DNA from: CAYWGR01 sp964458015
GTDB taxonomy: Bacteria; Planctomycetota; Planctomycetia; Pirellulales; Thermoguttaceae
NCBI GenBank assembly: GCA_964458015.1
Contig: CAYWGR010000008.1
Span: 1-56,408 of the forward strand
Direction: 5' to 3'
DNA: 56,408 nucleotides
Numbering within the stretch: the stretch's first letter is position 1; each line of letters starts with the position of its first letter. The position numbers were made by a program, and so were the translations under genes. The notes under the pieces are model-generated. The model had not been told where the DNA came from. It was given only the letters and a program-made list of their open reading frames with translations, and did no database searches. This document shows positions 8,474 through 18,200 of this stretch, piece by piece.

Positions 8474-8606
8474 AGGGCCAATCAATTGTTGCATTTGGGA
8501 AAAGCGTAGGGCGGGTCAAGCGAAGCGACGGCCCGCCATTTTACGAAGAATTCAAGGCGGGCCATCGCTTCGCTCGACCCGCCCTACTGAAAACTGATTG
8601 GCCCTG
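8474..8606. mobile_element. MITE-like element with inverted repeats and 11-bp flanking duplication
   Basis: No coding capacity. The outer ends are perfect 11-base inverted repeats (AGGGCCAATCA at 8474-8484 and its complement at 8595-8605). The inner arms 8507-8537 and 8556-8586 are inverted copies matching at 29 of 31 bases and rich in GCGAAGCG, so the transcript or single strand would fold into a long hairpin. GGACCATCAAG flanks it directly on both sides (8463-8473 and 8607-8617), as expected of a target-site duplication. The right copy contains the stop codon of the glycosyltransferase gene. A non-autonomous transposable element is the simplest reading; no transposase is present here. Confidence 0.7.
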
Positions 8607-8612
8607 GGACCA

Positions 8613-11600
8613 TCAAGCAGCCGCTTGGCGTTGTTCCTGACGAGAATAGGCCTCGCGAAAGCCCGGACTAATTTCCGCCAGGTAATCCGCCCACGCTCTT
8701 CCTTCTTCGCGCATGGGCATCTGCTCCACCGTGCGGCGTCCGTTCGTCGCAAGACGCAAACGCAATTCAGGATCGTCTATCAATTGCAATACCGCGTTGC
8801 AGCAAGCCTGCGGATCGCGTGGAGGAATCAGCAAGCTATTGACGCCGTCCTTGGCGTATTCATGGACGCCGCCGACATTGGTAAGAACGCAGGCCACCCG
8901 GCAGGACATGGCCTCCAATGCCGGCTGGCCGAATCCTTGGTAGTGACTGGGGTCGACGAAAATATCACATTGGTTGTAGTGCTTGCACAGTTCATCCGTG
9001 TCTTGAACGACACCTAAATCGGTGTAGGGAAAGCCGAGCTCGCCGTACATTTGCGCCAGATTGTCCGTCCCGTACAGGATGAATTCCACATGGGGACGCT
9101 CTTGGTGGATCAAGCGAAACGCTTCGACCATATTCTCAAACCCGCGGCGCGGTGTTTCCGGCCTCGCCATGGCAATGATCCGAAGATTGGCGTGTTCCCG
9201 CTTCGCATGAGGATAAAATCGAAACGGATCGAATCCGTGGGGAATTACTTTCGCATTCGCACCTCGCTCATGCACCAGATCTTTCAGCCAATGGGAGGTG
9301 ACCACGTGGTGTTCGATCATGGAGTAGGATTCGTAAACCCTCTGCCGGTCCTCTTCCTTCTCGTAAAACCATGCCTCAAAATCTTGGAGATCATAGGCCG
9401 ACGTTTCGGCCTTTCCCGCTTCCACAACCTTCTGTATCCACCGTGCCGTATTCCAAAAGGTAGCGACGGCGACATGACAATTTGGAAAATTCTCTACCAA
9501 TGAATCGAAATCTTTGAAAACCATCGGAGTAAATAGAAGTTTTTGCAACACCTTGGGGTCAAGGGGGTTCTCTTGCACCACGGCTACGCGGGCTTCAACA
9601 CCCAGCATGATCAATTGATTTACTACCTTTAGCGCGCTCATGCACCCGCCGTAACCGGTAATTCCCTGCAAGACGAATACGACGGAAGGGGCCTGTGAAT
9701 GCGTGTGCTGGTTCCAATAGTCCGGCGTCAGCCCGGTATTTTTATATAGATCGGGAAGCCCGGAAACATAGTATCCGCTGACGGACAAATCCACATGCCG
9801 CAGTCGACTCTTCACTTGAGAGATGATGTAGCGAGGATGGAAGACCGCTTGGGGGATTTTCCGGTAATTGCGATACGCAAATCCCGCGGCACGCCTGCAA
9901 ATATGCAATAGTCGCGATGCGCGTCGCTGCAATTTCGACAGTATCGAAGATTGCTTCTGAATCGGATCGATAAATAGCGAGAAAAGGCCATTCATCGGAG
10001 CGGCCCCGCGAAAGCGCCGGTAATCAATATCGTACTTTGCGCCCCATCGTTCGCGGAAAATCGCAAAGTTCTTTTGAAAACGTTCCTGCTTGCCCTTGGA
10101 AGTAAACGTTCCTGAACCATGGTGATAAACATAGACATGAGGCACAGCGACGGCACGCCATCCGTTGCCGGTCAATCGCATATGCAGATCGGTGTCTTCG
10201 CAATAGCCTTGTCCAAAAACAGCGTCCAATGCGCCATGCCGTTCAATCGCTTCTCGGCGTATAAGCAGACAATAGCCGGTTGCCGTGACGATATCGAACG
10301 CCGTTCGATCCGTCTTTCGTTCCAGCATCTCATTCATGGCGCGATAGCTCATACCCGGCGCCATGGGCAGAGTAAGATTCGCAAAATTATTGGAAAGCGG
10401 GTTCACCAATGCAATGGTTGGATCGGATTCGGCCGCTTCCACTAATTTTTCCAACCAGCCGGGCGATACCATCACGTCGGAATTGACAAATACGACGTAT
10501 TTGGCCTCGGATAACGAAATGCCCCGATTGTAAGTACCGATGAACCCCAGGTTTATCTCATTGCGATAATACTTGATGTTGGCATGCTGAGCGGCATATT
10601 TCCGCAACATCTCTTGCGTCACTTCATCACTGTGATCATCTATGATCAATAGCCGCCAGTGCGGATAGGTCGTGTGCGTGAGAAGCGATTCAATGCAATT
10701 AGCGGCTAAAAGGGGCTGATTGTAGACCCCTACGATCAAATCAACATCAGCGGTCGTATGCTCAGTGACGCTGTCGGGATCGCAAGAAAAAGAGGCGGAT
10801 GTGGAACCCCCAATCACATGGAAACTCTTCTTTTGGACTGCGCGTTGCTCGTAAATGCCGTGGATCGCGTTCCGCCATGCGTGGGCGTTTTGCCGCAGGG
10901 AACGTTCTTGAAAAACGTATTGCTGAACGTTGGTAGCGATGGTGTGCCGCAGGGAGTGGTCGTCCAACATGCGTTCCAAACCTGCTTCCCACGCCTCGAC
11001 GGTGTTCTCGGCCAGATAACCCGTTTCTCCATGCTTCACAGTTTCCTCATAGACCGAAACACGGCTGAAAATACCTGGAATTCCCAAGGCGCCGTAATCC
11101 AGAAACTTCAGATCGGATTTGCACTTCGTAAAGGCATTGTCTTGGAGGGGGGCAATTCCCAAGTCAAAATGCATATTCTTAATCATCCAGTCGACAAATC
11201 GCGGATATTCCGCTTCGTTTGGCGGAACTGAAAGAATGCGCACCGGCAATCCTTCCAGCAACTTCAATGTGGCAGGCTGAGAAACCGCACCCACTAACTG
11301 AAGCTCAAGCCGATTCTTCCGACGACGAAATACCGACCGGAGTGCATCCGCGATCATCAGCAGATCGCTATCGTGCGTCTTGGTGCCCATGTAACCGATG
11401 CGCTGCAGCTCCCCGCTCTTGGCAAATTGGCGGCGTTCTTGGAGGGCAGGCCCAAAAAGTCGTTCGTCCACCACGTTGGGTACGACATGAACATTGGAAT
11501 TCAATTCGAGAAATCGATTCCGTAAGGCGTCTGTCGATACGATTAAACCGTCTGCATTACGTGAAAAGTGGCCTATGGCGGATTTTTTCGGTATCGTAAT

Positions 11601-11894
11601 CTCAGGCCAATCTAACAAATTGTCGTCTGCGGTGTAGATCATGCAGGCGCCGGATCGCCGCGCTGCATCAATCAAGTCGGCTGCATCTTGGATCGTGTCT
11701 TCCTGTTTCCAAAAACGCTCGACGAGAACAATATCCGCGCCGGGCAGAAATCGCCCGTCTCCCATAACGATATCGAAAGCCTCTTCGTTGACCGGATAAC
11801 TTAAAGGCTGCAAGAGACGGACAAAGGTGGAACCGGTATGGCCTGATATTGGCGATCGACGAGAACACTCCAATTGAATCCGCAATTTCCGCAT
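8613..11894 (-). CDS. Three-module glycosyltransferase (GT4 - GT2 - GT4)
   Basis: Cytoplasmic glycosyltransferase of 1093 residues built from three modules. Residues 1-360 are a GT4-like B-fold (VVPNVVDERLFG, RIGYMGTKTHDSD, CKSDLKFLDYGALGIP). Residues about 384-620 are a GT2 A-fold (VDLIVGVYNQP, LLIIDDHSD, FVNSDVMVSPGW, GYCEDTDLHMRL). Residues about 735-1080 are a second GT4 (GITGYGG, VIPHGFDPFRFYP, DIFVDPSHYQGFGQPALEAM). Such multi-module enzymes usually build oligosaccharide chains on surface glycans or glycoproteins. The ATG at 11894 is chosen because GGGAGG precedes it; a longer frame to 12011 has no such support. It lies downstream of the giant surface-protein gene but is separated from it by a strong terminator. 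Glycosylating that protein is a guess from proximity. Confidence 0.85.
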   Translation of the reverse strand: MRKLRIQLECSRRSPISGHTGSTFVRLLQPLSYPVNEEAFDIVMGDGRFLPGADIVLVERFWKQEDTIQDAADLIDAARRSGACMIYTADDNLLDWPEITIPKKSAIGHFSRNADGLIVSTDALRNRFLELNSNVHVVPNVVDERLFGPALQERRQFAKSGELQRIGYMGTKTHDSDLLMIADALRSVFRRRKNRLELQLVGAVSQPATLKLLEGLPVRILSVPPNEAEYPRFVDWMIKNMHFDLGIAPLQDNAFTKCKSDLKFLDYGALGIPGIFSRVSVYEETVKHGETGYLAENTVEAWEAGLERMLDDHSLRHTIATNVQQYVFQERSLRQNAHAWRNAIHGIYEQRAVQKKSFHVIGGSTSASFSCDPDSVTEHTTADVDLIVGVYNQPLLAANCIESLLTHTTYPHWRLLIIDDHSDEVTQEMLRKYAAQHANIKYYRNEINLGFIGTYNRGISLSEAKYVVFVNSDVMVSPGWLEKLVEAAESDPTIALVNPLSNNFANLTLPMAPGMSYRAMNEMLERKTDRTAFDIVTATGYCLLIRREAIERHGALDAVFGQGYCEDTDLHMRLTGNGWRAVAVPHVYVYHHGSGTFTSKGKQERFQKNFAIFRERWGAKYDIDYRRFRGAAPMNGLFSLFIDPIQKQSSILSKLQRRASRLLHICRRAAGFAYRNYRKIPQAVFHPRYIISQVKSRLRHVDLSVSGYYVSGLPDLYKNTGLTPDYWNQHTHSQAPSVVFVLQGITGYGGCMSALKVVNQLIMLGVEARVAVVQENPLDPKVLQKLLFTPMVFKDFDSLVENFPNCHVAVATFWNTARWIQKVVEAGKAETSAYDLQDFEAWFYEKEEDRQRVYESYSMIEHHVVTSHWLKDLVHERGANAKVIPHGFDPFRFYPHAKREHANLRIIAMARPETPRRGFENMVEAFRLIHQERPHVEFILYGTDNLAQMYGELGFPYTDLGVVQDTDELCKHYNQCDIFVDPSHYQGFGQPALEAMSCRVACVLTNVGGVHEYAKDGVNSLLIPPRDPQACCNAVLQLIDDPELRLRLATNGRRTVEQMPMREEGRAWADYLAEISPGFREAYSRQEQRQAAA

Positions 11895-12106
11895 TGCGAC
11901 AGCCCTCCCTGAGCTATCTAGCCACAGCGTCCATCCAATTGCGGACGCCTCCCACCAACCGCACAAAAAATGTACCAGTTTCGGAAAGACGGAACAAGAC
12001 AGCTTTGACATACCCCGGAAGAACTACAAAGTCCTATGCCACGGAGGAACCATTATCATGAGCGAAGCAAAAGATCTCGTTGGCGTTTTGGGACTTGAAT
12101 CTGATT

Positions 12107-12135
12107 ACACGGAGATTCTTCGCTCCGCTCCGTGT
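12107..12135. repeat. Short hairpin between glycosyltransferase and giant gene
   Basis: The arms ACACGGAG and CTCCGTGT are perfect around a 13-base loop. The loop carries ATTCTTCGCTCCG, resembling the GAAGCG-rich arms of the two MITE-like elements, so this may be a decayed repeat. Nothing else is recognised in 11895-12187 apart from the Shine-Dalgarno of the glycosyltransferase. Confidence 0.3.
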
Positions 12136-12187
12136 GACTGCTTTGGGCGACATTGCCGTTCTCTTGTGGCATCCACGTCTAAGCAGA

Positions 12188-12228
12188 CGAAAAAACCGCC
12201 TCCCTCAGCAATCCGAGGGAGGCGGTTA
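12188..12228 (-). terminator. Rho-independent terminator of the giant surface-protein gene
   Basis: A perfect 11-pair stem (12196-12206 with 12215-12225, CCGCCTCCCTC and complement) has an 8-base loop and is followed on the minus strand by six T. It lies about 50 bases past the stop at 12275. Confidence 0.9.
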
Positions 12229-12274
12229 AAGCTTTTAGAATACCAAACCACCCAAAATATGGGATTCTACTTAT

Positions 12275-15200
12275 CTATCTCGACGCCAAGATCAGGTCAA
12301 TGACGTCCTCATTCGAGGCATTTCGACGGGTGCCGGCCGTCAAAGTGCGGCTCATCACATCATTGGCCAGGGAGTCGATATCGCTCAAGCCGAGAATGTG
12401 GCCCATCTCGTGCTCAAGGACGGTCAACAGGTCGATGCCTTTAACCTTCGAGCCCGAGGTGAACTCGCTATCGCTGCCCGGAGTGGAATCAACATACCAG
12501 CCGTTGCCCGCTGCATTGGCGTCGATGTAGATGACGTTTCCGTCGGCCAAGCCGAGATTCGCACCGGCCAAGTCGGTGACGGCAAACTTCACGTTCGACA
12601 ACAACGCGGCTTGTGCGGAGGAGATTCCCGCTGCAACCCAGCGAGAGATCGCCTCGGACACCAACGTCTGTACCTGGGCTGTGGTGACCGACTTCGTGGA
12701 GGAGCTGGCCGTTTTAACTTCGGTTGCCGTGAGCGCGGCGGCATACCCGTTCCAATCGCCGACGATCGGCTTCCAGGTGCTGTTCTTCGGACCAAATTGG
12801 AAACTATAGTTGGCGCTGCCGGCGGAATTGGCGTTCCGCAGAACAAAGGCGCCCGTTTTGGCGGTGTACAAGCCGATGGAATCCTTCCCATCGCCGTCCC
12901 AGTCGCCGGCCAACGCGATGCTACCGGCCTTGGCCGTGCCGAACTTGAACGTCATGTTGGCCCCACCTGCGGAATTGGCGTTCCTCAGATAGAAGGTGGA
13001 GGTCTTCCCGTTGTACACGCCGACGGTATCCGTGCCGTTGCCGTCCCAGTCGCCGATGACGGCCATATAGCCGGCATTGGCCGAGCCGAACTTGAACGTC
13101 AGGTTGGCCCCACCCGTGGTGTTCGAATTCCGCAGATAGAAGGTCGCGGTCTTCGTGTTGTACAACCCGATGGTATCGATGCCATCGCCGTCCCAGTCGC
13201 CGACGATCGGTGCGTAACCGCACTTCGCCGTGCCGAACTTGAAGACACGGCTGACCGTGCTTCCGCTCTTGTTGTAATCCGCCAGGTAGAACGTCGATGT
13301 GGACGGATCGTACAGCCCAAGCGTGGACACGCCGTCGCCGTTCCAGTCGCCGGAGATGACGGTCCACTTATTGGCCTTTGCACCGTAGGTGAAAATCAGG
13401 TCGGCGATCCCCGCACTATTGACGCTATTCAGATAGGCGGTTGCGGTCGCCGCGTTGTACAAGCCGATGGTCGAAATAAGGGTGCCGCTGGTGACCGCAG
13501 CCGTGGTCGTAGCCTTGGTTGGCGGATCCAAACGGCGGGAGAAAATTCCCGTGCTGTCGGTATCCGGCCCGACCCAAGCGGCAATGTAAACATTGCTGCT
13601 GTTGGAATTGCCACCATCGTAATTCCAAGCCAACGACGGCGACACCTGATTGCCCGTTACCGTGGCATTCACGCGGAACACACCGACCACGACGTTGTTG
13701 ATCCTGAAGTCGGTGCAGTTGTAGTTATACATCCGGGCATAAATCCCGTAGTCGTCCGCCAAGGGATTGTCTTGGCCGTAGGACGACCATCCGATCACGA
13801 AGTTGCCATCGCTATCGCAGGCGACGTCGGACTGCCATTGGTTATTCGCCGTGACTTTATTCACGAGGAATTCGGCGGCAGTATTGGCCGGCGAGATGGT
13901 GACCGTCGAGCCCTTGGTGGTGTACGTATACCGGCGAGCATACACGCCGTTGGCGCTGCCGTCCTGGGCATAACTCGTCCATGTGACGACGAAGCTGTCG
14001 TCATCGTCCATCGCCACGGCCGGGTCGCTTTGTGAGTTCTTCAGGTAGGTGTTGACCGTGAACTCGGGACTCAGTACCGCACCCGTGCTGTTCTTATACA
14101 TCCGGGCATGGATATCGAGATCGGTGCCGGTGGTCGAACAGCTTTGCCAGACGATCACGAAATAGCCGGTATCCGCGGCCATCGAGACATCGACGTTCGT
14201 ATTCGCCGCATTCGTGGTGTTGACCTTGAATTCTTTGGCCAACGCCACGGCCGAGCTACTGTATCGCCGAGCGTAGATGTGGGTTTGCGTGCTGGATCCC
14301 TTCACCCACGTAACCACGAAACTGCCGTCATTGGCCATGGCAACCGACGGGGTGACTTGGTTCGCGGTCGAGGTCAAGCTGACTTGAACCTGGCTGGACG
14401 TAGCCACGCCCTTCGCGCTGAAGGTGCGTGCCCAGATACCCATGACATTGCCGGTGCCCACGCCCGACCAAACCACGACAAAGCTGCCGTTGTCGTTCAT
14501 GGCAACCGACGGGCTGATTTGACTTCCGGCGGTGTAGGTGTTGACGACGAACTCGGCGCCAACGGCCTTGCCGGTGGTACTGTACCGCTGGGCGACGATT
14601 TCGCCTTGCGCGGCGGAATCGGTTCCGGATCCGTAGCGTACCCAGACGAGCACGTAGCTTCCGTCCGAGGCACTGGCCACCACGGCACTATCCTGTTTGC
14701 CGGTTTCGGTGGTGTTTTGCACATCGTCTGTCTCACTTTCATCCGGATCCGTCGGCATATCCGCGCCGGAACTGGTTCCAATCGTAAAGTTGTAGGTCAG
14801 ATCGATGCCCTTGGAATTGAAGCCGGTCGTACCGAGCGAATTACCGATCACGTCGCAAAGGCCGGATTGTCCGGCGGTCGTGCCCGACGAGGCCACGTAA
14901 TGTTTGAACGTGATTGTGTACTTGCCGAGCGACAGTCCTTGATTGCCGGCGTTCAACGAATCGGTGTCAATGGTCAGGATGGCCTGATACTTGTTGTTGC
15001 CGATCGCGGTGCAGCCCAAATTAAAGGCTTGGTTCAAGCCATAGCTGACCCCCACGACGGCGTCGTTGAGCGTGGTGCCGCTTAACGCGATCACGTAATT
15101 GAGGGGATTTAGGACACTCATCGCCCACTTGGTCTCGCATTCGGCGAGCAGATCGGCGCTGGCGGTGGCTCGCGTAAAGCCCAAGGCGGTCAATTGCGCA

Positions 15201-18200
15201 TCCACGTTTTCGACACAGTACATGGCCTCGCTGAAGTCGATCACCAAATAGGTGATCTTATCCGAGGAAGACGCGACGATGATGTTGCCATTGCGAAGCA
15301 CTTCATCGCCGGTGATCGTTTCGAGGGCGGTGACCGTCGGACCGGCGGTGTCGGTGCTTTCCGTATAGCTTTGCACGAGAATCGACGTGGTCGTGGGATT
15401 CCTGATCGCATTGGCATAGGCGTCAAGATAGTTGCTCGTCACCTGGTTTGTGCTCTCATTGCCTTGCGTATAGACGACGACAAAGGTGCCGTCGGCTTGC
15501 ATGGCGACTGAAGACTCGTATTGAGCCGTGCCCGAATCCGCTGCCACGATGGTGATCAATTGCGGATCTGCCGCATCGATATCGCCGCCATTGACCATCG
15601 TAACGGAGGTTAGAGCTCCCACGAATACGTTTTGCGGATTGTCCAAGCCTGCCTGTTCGGTGGTGGCTTGCGTGATCAACGCTTGATCCACCCCGGCATA
15701 GGCGCCGGTGAAGGTCACGTAGTACTGAGTGCCGGCGGTGCCTTCAACGGCCACCACGGTAATGTCGCCTTCGCCGTCGCCTTCTTCAGCGATGCTTTGA
15801 ATAGCGGCCCGCAAGGCGGCAGCCGTCCCCTCCGGATTCGAAGAATCGTACCAGAAATCTTCGGAGGTGCTGTCGCCCATCGAAATGGCGACCCATCCGC
15901 TGCCTTCCTTCGAGAACGTCACGACCTGCTCTTCGGTCACCGACTTGGTCAGTTTATTGCCGTTCGGCGTCAAGGCGATCGGAACGCCCGTGTCGTGGAC
16001 ATCGGTCCAGAAGGTGACTTGGAACACAACGTACTTCTCGGAATCGAGGGTGTTGCCGCTACTGTCGAGCACGGCCCAGTAGGTTCCCTCGCGAGCCAGA
16101 ATCGCATCAGCGCCGATTACATCGACGGAGATCGAGACAGGCGTGCCGATCATGGCCGTCGCGGAGTTCAAGGCCGCCTCGATCGCATCCGACGTCTCGC
16201 CGATCAACAGATTCCCGTTATCATCGAACACCGGGGTAATCAAGATGTCCTGATAAGTGGTAGGAATATAGGGATCGTAGACGCGGAGACTGAACGTGCC
16301 GGCGTTGATGTCGCTCTCGATCAGAATGTTGATCGTCTGATTGGAGCCGTCCGTCAGTTCGTTCAATTGCACGTCCGAAGTGAGCACCGCCACGGAGCCG
16401 TAGGACGAATTCGCGTCCATCTGCGTGGCCAAAATGCCGTAGGCATCGCCGCGTAAACCGGCATATCCCTCTTCGAGAGTCTCACGATCTTGCCCGAGCG
16501 TTTCGTTGATCAAGTTGATCAACGCATCCGTGTTGTCCGAGTTGTGGCCATCGACGACCGTCACGGACGTAATCAAGCCCGCGTACAACGAGGTGGTCGT
16601 TGAAGGCGTTGCTTGCAAAATAGGATCTTGATCGACGCCGGCATAGGCGCCGCTGAAAGTCACGGTATACAACATTCCGTTGCTGCCGGCAACCTCGGTG
16701 ACGGTGATGTCGCCCTCGCCGTCGCCCAAAGTAGCGATATCTTGAATCGCCGCCAGCAATGCCGCGGCCGTAGCCGTCGGATCCGAGGAATCGAACTCGA
16801 AGTCCGCGGATTTGACGCCACCCATCGAGATGGCGGCCCATCCGCTGCCTGGTAGCGAGAACGACACGACTTGGACTTCCGGGATATCAATATCCAGGAC
16901 CTCCGAGATGTCCATGATTACCTTCGAACCTTCGTCGTGCTTCGTAATCACGGTTCCATCATAACCGCGCTGGTAGGTCCAGAAGAACGTCGTTACCGCA
17001 GCGTCTACGGCATGGGCAGCCGGCGTGCTGTTGTTGATGCCGCGAATGACCGTCCACGTGACGCCGTCGGCCGCAATCGCGATAACACGCATGTATTCGT
17101 TGTCGATCTGGATCACGAATCCGGGTTCCGTGGGGAAGCCGGTCGCGTCGGCAACCACGATTGTCGTGTCCGTGTCGCTGATCGCCGAGACAAGGGTCGT
17201 CTCAGCTTGTGTCACGGTCACCAAGACCTTCTCATTGTCGATCTTGATTACGAACATATCGCCGTTCTGATGCGGGAACTCATAGACCGAGTCGCCAAGC
17301 ATCGAGGCCACTTCGATCACGCCGATCACCGTACTTCCGTTGGCGTGGAGCAAGTCCGCGAGGTTGGTGAGCCCATAGATGTTGCGGCGCACCGTGATGG
17401 TATCGCCGTTGATCAAGATGATGGTCATCACTTCGTCGCCGATCTGGATCTTCGTGCCCGTGACAAGGTCCGTCGAAGAATCCACCGTGAAGGTGTTCTG
17501 CAGGACCAAATCGCCGGTATGATGCGTGACGACCGAGCTTTCGAGGATGCCGCGGAGCACGATCCAGGTGTTCGTGCCGGCGCCAAAGATCACACGCATG
17601 AACTCATTGCCGATTTGAATGCCGAAGCCGTTCTCCGTTGGGAACGAAGCGTAGTCCGCCACCTTGATCGTTGCACAGATAACCTGAGAAAGGTTGTTGT
17701 GATGGGCAATCGTCGTATCATACGTACCGCGAAGAACCACGAGGATGTTGTTCACGGTATCAATCGTGAGAATGGTCATCAGTTCGTTGCCGATCTGGAC
17801 GACATCGCCAACGTCAAAGAGCGAGGCATCGGCGACGTGGAGCGTGTCGTCGGTAACGGCCAAACCAGCGACGTGCGTTATGACGGTCGTCGTATAGACG
17901 CCGCGTTGCACGATCAAGATGCCGTTGACGGCATCGACGGCAAGAACCCGCATCAATTCGATGCCGGTCGTTCTGGTGCCGATCTGAATGATGTCGCCGA
18001 TCTGGATATTTTCCGCCGAGGCTACATAGATCGTGGCTGCATGAACGGCATCGCTCGCCGAATGCGAGGCGATCGTGGTTCCAAACTGACCGCGAAGGAC
18101 CGTCCAGGTGTCCGTGCCGGCGCCGCCGACGACGGTCATGATTTCGTTGCCGATCTGGATACTGTAGCCGTTGGTGGTCGGGAAGGTGTCGAAATCCTCC

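Noticed and set aside
12058..12303. Small plus-strand frame of 81 codons starting MSEAKDLVGV
   Set aside because: It runs through the giant gene's terminator and into its 3' end, and has no recognisable domain.
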